From assembly GCF_009696465.1 (NCBI RefSeq), contig NZ_VULX01000013.1, positions 18,580-82,579 of the forward strand: a DNA stretch of 64,000 nt. Direction: 5' to 3'. The position numbers and the translations under genes were made by a program. Position 1 is the first letter of the stretch. Every line of letters starts with the position of its first letter. Of this stretch, positions 26,652-37,619 are shown in pieces. The DNA is from Inconstantimicrobium porci. GTDB lineage: Bacteria > Bacillota > Clostridia > Clostridiales > Clostridiaceae. The notes under the pieces are model-generated. The model worked only from the letters and a program-made list of their open reading frames with translations, was not told the DNA's origin and did no database searches.

Positions 26652-27390
26652 ATTTTTCTTTTTTCCACTCTGTTTCGCATAGTGCGAGTATTGTGTTTTC
26701 TTCGTTAAGTATTCTTGTCTTTACGACTATTTTTTCATCTTCATTTACGACTTTAGCTTCAACACATACTGTGTGTCCATATTGTACCTCTTTAATAAAG
26801 TTTACCTTTATTCTGCTCATCTTATATTTTAAGATTATATCTCTTGGTACTATTTCAAGTGCCCATTCCATATATTTTGTATTGTTAACGTGTCCGTTTG
26901 TATCTATATCACTATATCTTACTGCAAATTGTTTAGACATTTCACTTTCAAACTTTTTATCAAGGTTATCAAGTTCAAAACTATCCTCTTCACATTTATA
27001 GATTGTTTTCATCGTTTCAGGAACTCTCATAGCTCTTCTCTTTTTAAGATCTAAAAGAAGGAATAATCCTCTTCCCTTAACTATGATATTTCCTTCTGCG
27101 TCTTTAATAAGATAATTTCTATATGCATAGAACTTTCTCATTCCAAGTGCATCTGTACAAACAGTAAGCTTCTCTCCCAGCTTTGGATATCTTAAAACCT
27201 CTATGTCATACTTATAGAATATCCATGCCATATTATCACTTATAAGCTTATTAAGGCCTAATCCTAACGCTTCTGACTGGTGAAAGCCTATATCACAGAA
27301 GAAATCAGCTATAGACGTTAACTTTGCATCTCCCCTTGCATCTACATTATAGTAGTTAACGTCATATTCTTTTTCATATACTGCTCCCAT
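26650..27390 (-). CDS. Acyl-ACP thioesterase
   Basis: 246-aa double-hotdog thioesterase (FatA/FatB-like bacterial family) that releases fatty acids from acyl carrier protein. Seen: FFCDIGFHQSEALGLG and MAWIFYKYDIEVLRYP in the first hotdog, and DIDTNGHVNNTKYMEWALE in the second, which holds the Asn-His pair of the catalytic site. The start at ATG 27390 follows GGAGGTA; upstream in-frame sequence is unsupported. Single-gene unit downstream of the DUF1858 gene. Confidence 0.9.
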   Translation of the reverse strand: MGAVYEKEYDVNYYNVDARGDAKLTSIADFFCDIGFHQSEALGLGLNKLISDNMAWIFYKYDIEVLRYPKLGEKLTVCTDALGMRKFYAYRNYLIKDAEGNIIVKGRGLFLLLDLKKRRAMRVPETMKTIYKCEEDSFELDNLDKKFESEMSKQFAVRYSDIDTNGHVNNTKYMEWALEIVPRDIILKYKMSRIKVNFIKEVQYGHTVCVEAKVVNEDEKIVVKTRILNEENTILALCETEWKKEK

Positions 27391-27473
27391 AACAATACCT
27401 CCTTCACTTTCCCTAAATTGCAATAAAGAGGTCATTGACAAGCAATAACCTCTTATATTATTAAGTATATTTA

Positions 27474-27656
27474 TTATTTATTTAATGCTTCTATTAGAGC
27501 ATTTACATCTAATCCATGTACCATAGCTGCTTCTTCAATTGTTTCTGCCTGAGCTGATGGACATCCAACACAACCCATTCCAAATTCCATTAGAGTAGCT
27601 ACTTTTTCAGGAGCAGTTCTTACAACTTCACCTATAGTCATATCTTTAGTTATCAT
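27474..27656 (-). CDS. DUF1858-family small protein
   Basis: 60 aa starting [17 protein letters not shown], with [20 protein letters not shown] in the middle. The CXXC pair in this family (found as a free domain or fused to hybrid-cluster-type proteins) may bind metal or act in redox chemistry. Start ATG 27656 follows AGAAGG. It lies between purA and the thioesterase on the same strand. Confidence 0.85.
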   Translation of the reverse strand: MITKDMTIGEVVRTAPEKVATLMEFGMGCVGCPSAQAETIEEAAMVHGLDVNALIEALNK

Positions 27657-27742
27657 AATTCTCACCTTCTCCTATTCAGTATATACTATACATCCATAAT
27701 TATACTAAATAAGATTTTTAAATGCAACTAAAACAGTAGGAT

Positions 27743-29032
27743 TTATATTTCCTCTCTAACCCTGATAGTCTGAGCTCTTTCAGGTCCAACAGATACGATA
27801 GAAATCTTTGTTCCAGTAAGTTCTTCTATTCTTCTTAAATAGATCTTTGCGTTTTCAGGAATTTCATCATAAGATCTTGCATTTGCAACTGATTCATCCC
27901 ATCCATCAAATTCTTCATATACAGGTTCGCACTTAGCAACATCTTCAAGACTTGCTGGGAAGTAGTCAATAACTTTTCCATCAAACTTGTAGCCAACGCA
28001 CACCTTAACCTTATCAAGTCCAGCTAAAGTATCTATCTTAGTTACTGCAAGTGAAGTTAATCCACATACTCTTACAGTTGTCTTTAAGATAACAAGGTCA
28101 AGCCATCCACATCTTCTTGCTCTTCCTGTAGTAACACCAAATTCATGTCCTTTTTCTCTGATCCATTCTCCCATATCATCATTTAATTCTGTTGGGAATG
28201 GCCCCTTACCAACTCTTGTAGTGTATGCTTTACATATACCAACTGCATTAGTGATCATAGTTGGTCCTATACCAGTTCCGTTTGAAACTCCACCAGAAGT
28301 AGTATTTGAAGATGTAACATATGGATAGCTTCCGTGGTCTATATCAAGAAGCATTCCCTGAGCACCTTCAAATAATACGTTCTTGTTGTTCATGATTTCA
28401 TCATAAATTCTAACAGAAGTATCACATACGTATGGTCTTATTCTTTCTGCATACTCTAAGTATTGCTTACATATTTCATCAAAGTTTAAAGCTTCTCCAC
28501 CATAAACCTTAGTTATATAAGCATTCTTTATTTCAATATTTTCTTTTAGTTTTTCTATAAAAACTTCTTTATGAAGAAGATCACATATTCTTATTCCTGA
28601 TCTTTCAATCTTATCTGTATAGCAAGGTCCTATTCCTTTACCTGTAGTTCCTATATCATTTTTTCCTCTTGCTTTTTCTTTTAAAGCATCTAGTATTCTA
28701 TGATATGGCATAATTAAATGAGCTCTGTCACTTATTATAAGTTTCTCTGGAGTAACCTTTACTCCTAATCCTTCTAGATAATCTATTTCTGTAAATAATG
28801 CCTTTGGATCAACAACGACACCATTTCCTATAACATTTAACTTATTATCATATAAAACTCCTGATGGTATTAAGTGTAGTTTATAATCAGTGTCTCCAAC
28901 AACTACTGTATGACCTGCATTATTTCCACCCTGGAATCTTACAACTACGTCTGCTTCTTCTGCAAGATAGTCTGTCATTTTTCCTTTTCCTTCATCGCCC
29001 CATTGAGCTCCTAAAACTATAAATGCTGACAT
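27743..29032 (-). CDS. purA: Adenylosuccinate synthetase
   Basis: GTP-dependent conversion of IMP and aspartate to adenylosuccinate in AMP synthesis. 429 aa, standard length. N-terminal [19 protein letters not shown] contains the GTP-binding loop; [11 protein letters not shown] holds the catalytic His and IMP contacts; [26 protein letters not shown] and [10 protein letters not shown] are all present. GGAGGA precedes the ATG. Upstream is a 520-base gap with a structured repeat; I saw no purine riboswitch there. Confidence 0.97.
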   Translation of the reverse strand: MSAFIVLGAQWGDEGKGKMTDYLAEEADVVVRFQGGNNAGHTVVVGDTDYKLHLIPSGVLYDNKLNVIGNGVVVDPKALFTEIDYLEGLGVKVTPEKLIISDRAHLIMPYHRILDALKEKARGKNDIGTTGKGIGPCYTDKIERSGIRICDLLHKEVFIEKLKENIEIKNAYITKVYGGEALNFDEICKQYLEYAERIRPYVCDTSVRIYDEIMNNKNVLFEGAQGMLLDIDHGSYPYVTSSNTTSGGVSNGTGIGPTMITNAVGICKAYTTRVGKGPFPTELNDDMGEWIREKGHEFGVTTGRARRCGWLDLVILKTTVRVCGLTSLAVTKIDTLAGLDKVKVCVGYKFDGKVIDYFPASLEDVAKCEPVYEEFDGWDESVANARSYDEIPENAKIYLRRIEELTGTKISIVSVGPERAQTIRVREEI

Positions 29033-29250
29033 TTGACTTCCTCCTTTTGCTTTTATGCAAACTCATTAGTGAACATATTGTCCCTATACAATACTATCAA
29101 ACGATACTATATTGGTCAATAATATCCACGAATATTTTTGTAAAGTATATTTTTATAATTCGTGAAAAACTATATTTTTTGATAATTTCTACTAATTCAA
29201 TAAAATCCTTAAAAGTTGTTTTTGGCGCTTATTTTCCTTTATAAAAAAAG

Positions 29251-29373
29251 GTTTGCAATACATATTAAGAAGACTCTGTCGCTAAATCGCTCCAAGTCGT
29301 TTCTACATATGTCTTGCAAACCCTGGATTACCAAAGGACGAAATTGCATTCTACCATTTTTGAATGCAATTTC
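29251..29373 (-). repeat. Conserved-loop hairpin repeat, copy 1
   Basis: Within the 524-base gap between proC and purA. On the minus strand, in order: a 12-bp stem GAAATTGCATTC / GAATGCAATTTC (29373-29340), a spacer, then a long hairpin with closing stem GTTTGCAA...TTGCAAAC (29322-29251) and conserved loop sequence GAAACGACTTGGAGCG, followed by CTTTTTTTA. Related copies at 43544-43670 and 46050-46118. Could be a small RNA with terminator or a repetitive terminator element. Confidence 0.6.
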
Positions 29374-29389
29374 CTAGACTATAAGAAAT

Positions 29390-29415
29390 AAAAAGTAGCA
29401 TCTCTGCTACTTTTT
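29390..29415. terminator. Terminator downstream of proC
   Basis: AAAAAGTAGCA / TGCTACTTTTT perfect 11-bp stem with a 4-base loop, T-rich on both strands. A second hairpin (ATCGAT / ATCGAT, 29444-29462, T-run on the plus strand) lies between it and proC. Confidence 0.75.
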
Positions 29416-29556
29416 AAAAATACTAGTTTAATCGGCCTAAATCGATGTTCTACTATATCGATTTTTTATACCCTTTGTTTTTCAAGCATTATTTTCATAT
29501 TCAAGTATATTATACACTAAATTCAGAAAATTAAAAACTATATTTATAATTTATTT

Positions 29557-30354
29557 TTATAATTTTTTAGATTTTTCTTCGCAACATTTCATTGCCTTTT
29601 CAACTGAACTTCTAAAGCCACTATTCTCTAATTCTATTACAGCATCAATTGTTGTACCTCCAGGTGAGCAAACCATATCTTTTAAAGCTCCTGGATGCAT
29701 TCCTGTCTCCAATATCATCTTTGCAGATCCCATCACAGCCTGAGCCGCAAACTTATATGCTTTACTTCTTGGTATACCCATCTGTACTGCAGAATCAGCC
29801 ATAGCTTCTATCAGCATAAATATATATGCAGGCGAAGAACCACTAACTGCTATAAAAGCATGAAAATATTTTTCTTCAAGTTCCTCACACTTACCGAAAG
29901 AATTAAAGATATCAAAAATATCCTTTTTACCTTCGTCTTGCATATATTCATTAAAGCATATGGCAGTCATTGATTCTCCTACAAGTGCAGGAGTGTTAGG
30001 CATTGTTCTTGTCGCCTTAATCTCTCTGCCAAACCACTGCTCAATATTATCAATGGTTACACCTGCAGCTATTGATACAATAACTGTGTCGTTACTTACG
30101 AAACTTTTAATTTCATCTATAATACTCTTAAATATATTTGGTTTTACAGCTATAAATAATATATCTGACTTTTGAGCGACCTCTATATTGGAGCAAACAT
30201 TTACTGCTAGTTCATTCCTTATCTTTTCTAAAGTTTCTTTTGTTCTTGCTGATACAAATACATCAGAAACATTACACAAACCACTATCTATTATACCTTT
30301 TAATATAGCGTGGCCCATATTGCCGCAACCTATAAATCCAATTTTCTTATTCAT
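29557..30354 (-). CDS. proC: Pyrroline-5-carboxylate reductase
   Basis: Last step of proline synthesis, NAD(P)H-dependent. 265 aa. Rossmann motif GFIGCGNMGHAILKG at residues 5-19; VSIAAGVTIDNIEQWFG; RTMPNTPALVGESMTA; and the C-terminal GMHPGALKDMVCSPGGTTI signature with the active-site region. Normal length and order. Follows dnaB by 17 bases on the same strand. Confidence 0.96.
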   Translation of the reverse strand: MNKKIGFIGCGNMGHAILKGIIDSGLCNVSDVFVSARTKETLEKIRNELAVNVCSNIEVAQKSDILFIAVKPNIFKSIIDEIKSFVSNDTVIVSIAAGVTIDNIEQWFGREIKATRTMPNTPALVGESMTAICFNEYMQDEGKKDIFDIFNSFGKCEELEEKYFHAFIAVSGSSPAYIFMLIEAMADSAVQMGIPRSKAYKFAAQAVMGSAKMILETGMHPGALKDMVCSPGGTTIDAVIELENSGFRSSVEKAMKCCEEKSKKL

Positions 30355-30371
30355 AACATCCCCACCTGCTT

Positions 30372-31700
30372 TTAATTATGATTAAATTCAAGATTTCCAA
30401 ATTTACTGAATTGACCAAGCCATGCAAGTTTCACAGTTCCAACCGGACCGTTTCTCTGTTTAGCTATTATACATTCAGCTACATTTTTATCCTCGGTTTC
30501 TTTATCATAATATTCATCTCGATACAAAAACATAACAACATCGGCATCCTGCTCAATTGATCCAGACTCTCTTAAATCTGAAAGCATCGGTCTATGATCT
30601 GCTCTCTGTTCAGGTGCACGGGAAAGCTGTGAAAGTGCAATTACAGGGCACTCCATTTCCTTAGCAAGTGCCTTGATGTTTCTTGATATTTCTGAAACTT
30701 CCTGCTGTCTGCTTTCGCCACTTCCAGTCATAAGCTGAAGGTAATCTATAAGGATCATATCTATACCGTGCTCCATCTTTATTTTTCTGCACTTAGATCT
30801 TACTTCCATTACAGATACACCTGCAGTATCATCTATATATATTTTTGCATTTGAAAGAGGTCCAGCTGCACGTGCGATATTTTCCCAATCCTTATCATCA
30901 AGATTACCTGTTCTAAGGGCAAGCATATCTACATTTGCTTCTGAACACAGAAGCTTATATGCAAGCTGTTCCTTTGACATTTCCAGAGAAAATATAACTA
31001 CACTTTTACCTTCCTTAAGCGCCGCATTTTCAGCAATATTAAGTGCAAAAGTAGTCTTTCCCATAGATGGTCTTGCAGCAACAAGAACCATATCGCCCTT
31101 CTGGAATCCCGAAGTCTTATCATCAAGATCTGTAAATCCTGAACCAACTCCAGTGATTTCTCCTTTATTATTAAATAGCCTTTCTATTTCAGCAAAACTT
31201 CTTTCAAGTACATCGCTTAGTGCTTCATATTCGCCAGTATTTCTCTTTTCGCCTATATCGAACACTCTTTTTTCAGCAGAATCTATTACTTTAACTACAT
31301 CATCCTGCTTGTTATAACAGTCTTCAATTATATCAGTTGACGATCTTATCAGCTTTCTTAAAAGTGATTTTTCCTCAACTATTTTTATATAAGCAGTAAG
31401 ATTTGCTGTACTTGGTACAGCATTACTTATCTCTGTTACGTAAGTAATACCCCCCGCTTTTTCAAGCCTATCTGTAGCTTTTAAATGTTCAAGAAGAGTT
31501 ATTTCATCTACAGGCTCATCCTTCTGTACCATTTCCATTATACTGGAGTATATTGTTTTATGAGAGTCTCTATAAAAGTCTTCGGCTTTTAAAAACTCAG
31601 CAGCTTTTGCTATTGCATATTTATCAATTATCATTGATCCTAATACCATCTGCTCTGCTTCTATGCTCTGAGGCAGACTTCTCATTACTGGTGCATCCAT
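30372..31700 (-). CDS. dnaB: Replicative DNA helicase
   Basis: Hexameric fork helicase, 442 aa. N-terminal primase-interacting domain (SLPQSIEAEQMVLGSMI), RecA-type C-terminal domain with Walker A ARPSMGKTTFALN near residue 212, EMSKEQL, Walker B-like DMILIDYLQLM, and SQLSRAPEQR followed by SDLRESGSIEQDADVV. Loaded in this lineage by DnaD and DnaI, both in this window. Sits at the end of the lonB-rplI-gdpP block, a conserved order in clostridia. Confidence 0.97.
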   Translation of the reverse strand: MDAPVMRSLPQSIEAEQMVLGSMIIDKYAIAKAAEFLKAEDFYRDSHKTIYSSIMEMVQKDEPVDEITLLEHLKATDRLEKAGGITYVTEISNAVPSTANLTAYIKIVEEKSLLRKLIRSSTDIIEDCYNKQDDVVKVIDSAEKRVFDIGEKRNTGEYEALSDVLERSFAEIERLFNNKGEITGVGSGFTDLDDKTSGFQKGDMVLVAARPSMGKTTFALNIAENAALKEGKSVVIFSLEMSKEQLAYKLLCSEANVDMLALRTGNLDDKDWENIARAAGPLSNAKIYIDDTAGVSVMEVRSKCRKIKMEHGIDMILIDYLQLMTGSGESRQQEVSEISRNIKALAKEMECPVIALSQLSRAPEQRADHRPMLSDLRESGSIEQDADVVMFLYRDEYYDKETEDKNVAECIIAKQRNGPVGTVKLAWLGQFSKFGNLEFNHN

Positions 31701-31755
31701 AAAGCTGCCCTCCTTTAATATGCTTTATTAAACTACTATAAATAAGTCATTTTTC

Positions 31756-33648
31756 TTACTTATCAAAAACTATCTTCATAACATCATCTATATGAGATAC
31801 TGTCTTAACTTCAATATCCTCAAGACCTATTGGAACATCTTTCTTATTATCTTCTGGAACAATTACAAGCTTTATGCCTTTTCTCTTTGCTCCATATATC
31901 TTTTCAAATATTCCGCCTACAGGCTTAACATTTCCTCTTAAAGATATTTCACCTGTTATTGCAATATCCTGTTTAATAGGTTTATCCAATAATGCAGATA
32001 TTATACATATTGTTATTGCAGTACCAGCTGACGGTCCATCGATATTTCCTCCACCAATAACATTGACATGAACATCGTAATCCTTAATATCTATATCGGT
32101 AACCTTTCTGATTACAGATGCAGCATTAACAACAGAATCCTTTGCCATTGATCCAGCTGTATCATTAAACTTTATAGTTCCCTTACCCTTATGCTGAGCT
32201 TTAAAAACGGCAGTTTCTATTTCTATAGTTGAACCAAGAAATCCTGCAACACCTAGTCCATATACATGTCCAATTTCGCTTCTATCAAGATTATCAAGTA
32301 TTTCATAAGGAGCATATCTTCCTATAGATAATACATCCTCTAAATCACTTTTTGTTATTTCGCTTCTATATCCATCATTTTTATATAATGAATAAGCATA
32401 AGCATCGGCAAGTATGTTTACTGCCTTTCTTCCTTCTATAGTATAGTTAGATATAGTATCAGCAATACCATCTTCAAGTGTTACTTCAAGCTTCTTTGCT
32501 GCATTCTGAACTATTACCTTTATATTTCCTGATGAAAGTGGTTCAAAGAATACTTCAGTACATCTTGAACGTATAGCAGGATTTATATCCTGGGGGCTTC
32601 TTGTTGTTGCTCCTATAAGGATAAAATCAGCTGGTGCTCCTTTTTCAAAAAGATATCTTATATACTTTGGTATGTTTTCATCATCTGGGTCATAGTAAGA
32701 AGATGAGAACTGAACTCTCTTATCTTCAAGAACTTTAAGAAGTTTGTTCTGAAGCATATCATCAAGCTCCCCGATTTCATCTATAAAAAGAACTCCACCG
32801 TGAGCTTCTGTTACAAGACCAGTCTTAGGTTCTGGTATTCCTGTTTCAGCGAGATCCCTTTTACTTCCCTGATATATAGGATCATGTACAGATCCTAAAA
32901 GAGGGTTTGTAATTTCTCTTGGATCCCATCTTAAAGTTGATCCATCAACTTCTACAAACTTTGATTCTTCATCGAATGGTGTATATTCAAGTTTCTTTGC
33001 TTCTTCAAGAGCAAGCCTGGCTGCTGTAGTCTTACCTACTCCAGGAGGTCCATAAAGAATAACATGTTGTGGGTATGGAGATGCAAGCTTTGAAATAAGT
33101 GACTTAATAGCTCTCTCCTGACCTATTATTTCTTTAAAACTTGATGGTCTTAAAAGACTCATAACACTCTTGTTAGAAGTTCTTGCATCAAGATTCATTA
33201 ATTTCTCATACTTTTTCTTAGTCTTATCATTTTCAGGACCTTTTTGCTTTTTAATAATGCCAAGCCTTATCTCATCTATATACTTATCCTGCTTATCAAC
33301 AAGATACTGCTCAACCTGTCCTTCAATCTTATTCTGAACATATTTTCTTGCAAGTTCTTCTGAAAACCACTGATATGTATCTTCCAGAGCCTCTTTAAGA
33401 TTTGCTTCAGTTGGTATTTCCTTAAGGCCTCTGCCATCTGAAGCAACTTTATTTAAAGCATAAAGTCTTTTGAATTCATCATCAGACTTCATGTTTTTCT
33501 GCATCCTATGTCTTATAACTCTGGCTCTTATGGTTCCTTCATCTAATATGTTCTTTAATATATCAAATAATACATCAACCTGAGCTCTAAGTCCCATATC
33601 ACTATTAATGATATATTCTAAAACATTCATTTCATTATTTGAATTCAA
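31756..33648 (-). CDS. lonB: ATP-dependent protease LonB
   Basis: 630-aa Lon-family protease lacking the long LonA N-terminal domain. Walker A LYGPPGVGKTTAA near residue 197, a sigma54-like AAA region (GGVLFIDEIGELDDMLQNKL), and C-terminal protease domain with catalytic Ser in NIDGPSAGTAI (near residue 539) and Lys about 43 residues later in GNVKPVGGI. In bacilli LonB is forespore-associated; here the position between rplI and dnaB suggests a general role, but that is inference. No membrane segment seen. Confidence 0.92.
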   Translation of the reverse strand: MNSNNEMNVLEYIINSDMGLRAQVDVLFDILKNILDEGTIRARVIRHRMQKNMKSDDEFKRLYALNKVASDGRGLKEIPTEANLKEALEDTYQWFSEELARKYVQNKIEGQVEQYLVDKQDKYIDEIRLGIIKKQKGPENDKTKKKYEKLMNLDARTSNKSVMSLLRPSSFKEIIGQERAIKSLISKLASPYPQHVILYGPPGVGKTTAARLALEEAKKLEYTPFDEESKFVEVDGSTLRWDPREITNPLLGSVHDPIYQGSKRDLAETGIPEPKTGLVTEAHGGVLFIDEIGELDDMLQNKLLKVLEDKRVQFSSSYYDPDDENIPKYIRYLFEKGAPADFILIGATTRSPQDINPAIRSRCTEVFFEPLSSGNIKVIVQNAAKKLEVTLEDGIADTISNYTIEGRKAVNILADAYAYSLYKNDGYRSEITKSDLEDVLSIGRYAPYEILDNLDRSEIGHVYGLGVAGFLGSTIEIETAVFKAQHKGKGTIKFNDTAGSMAKDSVVNAASVIRKVTDIDIKDYDVHVNVIGGGNIDGPSAGTAITICIISALLDKPIKQDIAITGEISLRGNVKPVGGIFEKIYGAKRKGIKLVIVPEDNKKDVPIGLEDIEVKTVSHIDDVMKIVFDK

Positions 33649-33660
33649 GTTAAATCCTCC

Positions 33661-34107
33661 TTATTGTTTAGGAACAACTGTTACTTTCATTTTTGTTGAA
33701 ATTTCTGGATAAACTTTAACTTCTATTGTAAATGTTCCTGCTGTTTTTATCGTATCCATTACTATCTTCTTTTTATCAATAGTAACATTATGTTGTGCTT
33801 TTATATATTCAGCTACATCTTTGCTTGTTATAGCTCCAAATAATCTGCCATTTTCTCCAGCCTTAGCAGTTATATTAATTTCCTTATTCATTAAGTCATT
33901 AGCAACAGCCTGAGCTGCTTCTGTTTCAGCAAGTTTCTTTCTTCTTTCAGTTTCCTTCTTGGCATTTAATATATGCATATTAGCATCAGTAGCTTCCTCT
34001 GCTAATTTCCTTGGAAATAAAAAGTTTCTTGCATATCCATCAGATGTATTTACTACATCCCCTTTCTTTCCTACTGTTTTAACATCTTTTAATAAAATAA
34101 CTTTCAT
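33661..34107 (-). CDS. rplI: 50S ribosomal protein L9
   Basis: 148 aa. [19 protein letters not shown] and [14 protein letters not shown] segment ([13 protein letters not shown]) form the N-terminal rRNA-binding domain; a long helix with charged repeats joins the C-terminal domain ([16 protein letters not shown]). Start is adjacent to the gdpP stop, so probably translated from a common message. Confidence 0.97.
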   Translation of the reverse strand: MKVILLKDVKTVGKKGDVVNTSDGYARNFLFPRKLAEEATDANMHILNAKKETERRKKLAETEAAQAVANDLMNKEINITAKAGENGRLFGAITSKDVAEYIKAQHNVTIDKKKIVMDTIKTAGTFTIEVKVYPEISTKMKVTVVPKQ

Positions 34108-34109
34108 TA

Positions 34110-36068
34110 TTAATCACCTTCCTCTAAATATTTACCAATAGCCTTTTTAAGTCTGACAAGTGCTTCATCTATTGTTGAATCAAAAAGCTTTGTGCCAGCA
34201 ATATTCATGTGACCTCCGCCTCCAAGTGACTCAAGTATTACCTGAACATTAATATCTCCAAAACTTCTTCCGCTTATGGATACATCATTATTTATTTTAA
34301 CAAGAACAAACGATGCTTTTATAGATGTAATATTAAGCAACTCATCTGCTGCCTGTGCAGGTATTATTGTATCTTTAACACTTGATGGACATATAGCTAT
34401 AGCTATGCCATTTTCAACTGTGGCAGATTTAATAGTATCACTTCTCTTTATATAGCTTTCAAGGTCATCACTGAACATTTTCTTTACATCAATTGTATCA
34501 GCTCCAAGCCTTCTTAAAAATGATGCTGCTTCAAAGGTTCTTACACCAGTTTTAAAATAAAAATTCTTGGTGTCAACACATATTCCAGCAAGAAGGCCCT
34601 CTGCTTCTATCTGTTTAAGCTTAGGCTTATCTAACATATATTGTACCATTTCGGTTATCAATTCGGAAGTGGATGATGCATACACTTCAATATAAGTAAG
34701 CAATGCCCCTTCAATTGCATCAGCACTTCTTCTATGATGATCTATTATAACAACCTTTTTAGCTCTATCTACAAGCTCTATATTACTCACATAATTTCTA
34801 GCATGAACATCTACTACAATAACAAGAGTATCATCATCAAGATTATTCATTGCGCTGTCATAATCTATAAATAATTCTTCACTTTTATATTGTTCCTTAA
34901 GCTTTTTAAGATATAAATCAATACCTCTAGTATCATTTCCCATAAGTATCTTACAGTTCTTTCCCAGCTGCCTTATTACTGATGAAATACCAACAGCTGC
35001 TCCAAAACAGTCCATATCAGGGTTCTTATGCCCCACTATATAGACCTTGCTGCTTTCATAAACAAGATCAATAAGAGAACGAGCTATAACTCTTGCTCTT
35101 ACTCTTGTTCTTCTTTCAATTTCCTTAGTATTACCGCCAAAAAAACATAACTTATCTTTTCTCTTAACAACTACCTGATCTCCACCTCTACCCAGTGATA
35201 ATTCAAGTGCTGTAACAGCATACTTCTGATTTTCTCTTGGATTTACTCCGCCTCTTCCAACACCAATGCTTAAAGTAGGCTCAAGTTTATTTCCAACAGA
35301 AATTTCTCTTACTCTATCAAGAATATCAAACTTTTTGCTCATTTCTGCTTCTATTACAGAATCTGAAACTGATAATATATACTTACTTCCTTCATACTTT
35401 TTAATCATGGCATTAAGACTCTTAGCATATTCAGTTATAACACTGTCTATTTCAGCAACAAGCAGTGAAGACTTAATAGAATCGATACTACTGCTGACTT
35501 CAGTAAGGTTATCAACGTCTATAAGCATTATACTTTCTTTTGTTCCTTCTTCAATGTATGTTACATCATTAAAGAATACCATTATAATATTTGTATTTTC
35601 ATAGGCATCTACTATCTTTTTAGAATAAACTTCATAACTGCTTCTATTTATTGATATCTTCTGAGAATAAGTTTTGCTCATCTTTAAGACATTTTCTAGT
35701 GACAAACCTCTGACAATAGATGCAATATTACAGCCGCTTATCTTTTCTGATTCAAAGACTTCTTTAAATCTGCTGTTACACCATATCATTTCTCCATCTT
35801 CTTTTATAAATGCAAGAGGATAAATCTGTTTAAATAGATTATCCTTTATAAAATACTCACTAAACCTTCCTATATCTTCTGTATCAGCTACCTGTTTTTT
35901 CTCCTTATATCTTGCTCTATACAGAATTCCTGAATTCATAGCAAGAGTTAAAATTATGATTATATAAGAATATATATAATACCCTTCACTGATAAAAAAT
36001 ATAGTTACCATAGAACTAAATATCAAAAGAACTAATAATTTGCCATAAGTATTATCCTTGTTATCCAT
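34110..36068 (-). CDS. gdpP: Cyclic-di-AMP phosphodiesterase
   Basis: 652-aa membrane protein that hydrolyses c-di-AMP to pApA. Two N-terminal membrane helices (about residues 9-45), a degenerate PAS domain ([17 protein letters not shown]), a modified GGDEF-like region (around 170-300), then DHH ([29 protein letters not shown] near 440) and DHHA1 ([13 protein letters not shown]) domains. All metal-binding Asp and His motifs are present, so it should be active. Three bases separate it from rplI downstream; upstream is the yybS-like gene. The same order occurs in Bacillus. Confidence 0.96.
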   Translation of the reverse strand: MDNKDNTYGKLLVLLIFSSMVTIFFISEGYYIYSYIIIILTLAMNSGILYRARYKEKKQVADTEDIGRFSEYFIKDNLFKQIYPLAFIKEDGEMIWCNSRFKEVFESEKISGCNIASIVRGLSLENVLKMSKTYSQKISINRSSYEVYSKKIVDAYENTNIIMVFFNDVTYIEEGTKESIMLIDVDNLTEVSSSIDSIKSSLLVAEIDSVITEYAKSLNAMIKKYEGSKYILSVSDSVIEAEMSKKFDILDRVREISVGNKLEPTLSIGVGRGGVNPRENQKYAVTALELSLGRGGDQVVVKRKDKLCFFGGNTKEIERRTRVRARVIARSLIDLVYESSKVYIVGHKNPDMDCFGAAVGISSVIRQLGKNCKILMGNDTRGIDLYLKKLKEQYKSEELFIDYDSAMNNLDDDTLVIVVDVHARNYVSNIELVDRAKKVVIIDHHRRSADAIEGALLTYIEVYASSTSELITEMVQYMLDKPKLKQIEAEGLLAGICVDTKNFYFKTGVRTFEAASFLRRLGADTIDVKKMFSDDLESYIKRSDTIKSATVENGIAIAICPSSVKDTIIPAQAADELLNITSIKASFVLVKINNDVSISGRSFGDINVQVILESLGGGGHMNIAGTKLFDSTIDEALVRLKKAIGKYLEEGD

Positions 36069-36106
36069 ACTCGTGCCTTCCTAACTAATAAGATTTTCTA
36101 GAAGAT

Positions 36107-37105
36107 TTATTGTTTACTGTTAATTCTTCTTCTTAAAGCAGAACCAATACTATTTTCATCTTTTCCCCTAATATCAAAAATCAGATCTACAATTCCTAAA
36201 GACAGTAATAATACACTTAAAGGTGAGACCATTAATACGCATAATATGCCCGCCATAACTCTGCCCATCTTTAATTTATTAACTAGATAATAATCCACAA
36301 TTGTTAATCCAGATATTATCATTATTAATGAAAACAAGCTTAAGCTTGCACCCATAATATATTCTGAATAAATAACTTTCTTTTGTACTAAAAACATTGC
36401 AATACATACAATAAGAATAAGGGCCGCACCAGCTTTTATTCCAATATACCAATCTGCAAATTTTATCATAGGCTGAACATTTATATTCATATTTAATCTG
36501 TTAATTACTTTCCTAGCTATATTATAAGTTATAATAGATGAAATCACTGCACCAACTACTAGCGCTGCAGGTACAGCCATTAAAAGCATCTTTGCATCTA
36601 TATTCATCATCTGTACATATGCTGGATTACTATTTAAATTTATCCCCATTTTTTCATAGATAGACAGCGAATCCTGTATCAGTTTTATAGTTTCATCTGC
36701 CCATTTCATAAAAGTCATATTCATTAATAAATATAAATATACTGTTGAATATACAATAATAGAAATTATATTTGTTATTGTTAAAATAACTGCTGTATAT
36801 GATGTCTTTTTATTTTTTCTTATGCATACGCCTAATATAAGTCCACATGGTGCATAAAGTATCAGCGGCATAATTGCATTGAATACACCGCTAAAAATTC
36901 CGATAATAACTGCACTTACCAGAACAGCTCCAATACCGACTTTATAATTATATTTTATATTAAGCACAACTATAGGGATAGGTGCTATAAAAATGAATAA
37001 CGGCACAATTATAGGCACATATGATGCCATAAGTGAAAATACCACTATAAGAGCTGCCATTAATGCTGCTTCAACTATGGCATGAGCTGAATATCTTTCT
37101 TTCAT
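36107..37105 (-). CDS. DUF2232 (YybS-like) integral membrane protein
   Basis: 332 aa, about eight hydrophobic segments, beginning MKERYSAHAIVEAALMAAL. Resembles the YybS family, found upstream of gdpP-rplI in many Firmicutes and related to S-component-like membrane proteins. Start ATG 37105 with GGAGG six bases upstream; the ATG five codons earlier overlaps the ribosome binding site. Function unknown. Confidence 0.85.
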   Translation of the reverse strand: MKERYSAHAIVEAALMAALIVVFSLMASYVPIIVPLFIFIAPIPIVVLNIKYNYKVGIGAVLVSAVIIGIFSGVFNAIMPLILYAPCGLILGVCIRKNKKTSYTAVILTITNIISIIVYSTVYLYLLMNMTFMKWADETIKLIQDSLSIYEKMGINLNSNPAYVQMMNIDAKMLLMAVPAALVVGAVISSIITYNIARKVINRLNMNINVQPMIKFADWYIGIKAGAALILIVCIAMFLVQKKVIYSEYIMGASLSLFSLIMIISGLTIVDYYLVNKLKMGRVMAGILCVLMVSPLSVLLLSLGIVDLIFDIRGKDENSIGSALRRRINSKQ

Positions 37106-37147
37106 TTTTGTCCTCCGCATCTTGTAAGCAAATAAAATGCTTACCTA

Positions 37148-37465
37148 TTATTCTCTTGTTTTTAAGTGACTATATAATTTAGAGAGACTTTTTCCTTCCC
37201 TCTCTACAGTATCATCCTCAATTACTCCTATTTTTAATTTCTTTTTCATATCTTCATCTATCTCGACTGCAGAATATCCAAGTTTATCTCCCAGTACATA
37301 TAGTACTATTATGGCATTTGATATACAATTAAGTATTGCATCTTTCGCCACATTGCTTCCTTTTGTAAGAAGTCTAAAAAACTCTCCTATTATACATAGA
37401 AGCTGTGCTTTTAATTGCTCTATAGATTTAATATTACCCATTATATTAAAATCGTCTCTGTTCAT
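37148..37465 (-). CDS. MazG-like family protein
   Basis: 105-aa all-helical protein. The central helix pair (LCIIGEFFRLLTKG, then AILNCISNAIIVLYVLGDKLG) follows the MazG-like pattern but lacks the EEXXE...EXXD metal-binding residues of active MazG pyrophosphatases, so catalysis is doubtful. The C-terminal third is charged. Precedes the yybS-like gene on the same strand; RBS AGAGGTA. Confidence 0.65.
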   Translation of the reverse strand: MNRDDFNIMGNIKSIEQLKAQLLCIIGEFFRLLTKGSNVAKDAILNCISNAIIVLYVLGDKLGYSAVEIDEDMKKKLKIGVIEDDTVEREGKSLSKLYSHLKTRE

Positions 37466-37577
37466 ATTTATACCTCTTTTTACACCATTTTAAGCTATAT
37501 TTACATTTTAATTTTTTTATACCCACTTTTCAATAAAAAATGCTTTTATACCTCAAAATTTACATCAATATATAAAA

Positions 37578-37606
37578 AAACCTGAAAAGATAATCTTTTC
37601 AGGTTT
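37578..37606 (-). terminator. Terminator of rpsF-ssb-rpsR
   Basis: AAACCTGAAAAGA / TCTTTTCAGGTTT stem; on the minus strand followed by a run of T. Fourteen bases after the rpsR stop. Confidence 0.9.
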
Positions 37607-37619
37607 ATATGTTTTATTA

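Noticed and set aside
29040..29250. Purine or other riboswitch upstream of purA
   Set aside because: None of the conserved loop sequences of the purine, PRPP or guanidine classes could be found; the structure present is the dispersed hairpin repeat.
30305..30649. Plus-strand ORFs opposite dnaB, proC and the M23 peptidase
   Set aside because: No ribosome binding sites, biased composition, and full-length conserved genes on the other strand.
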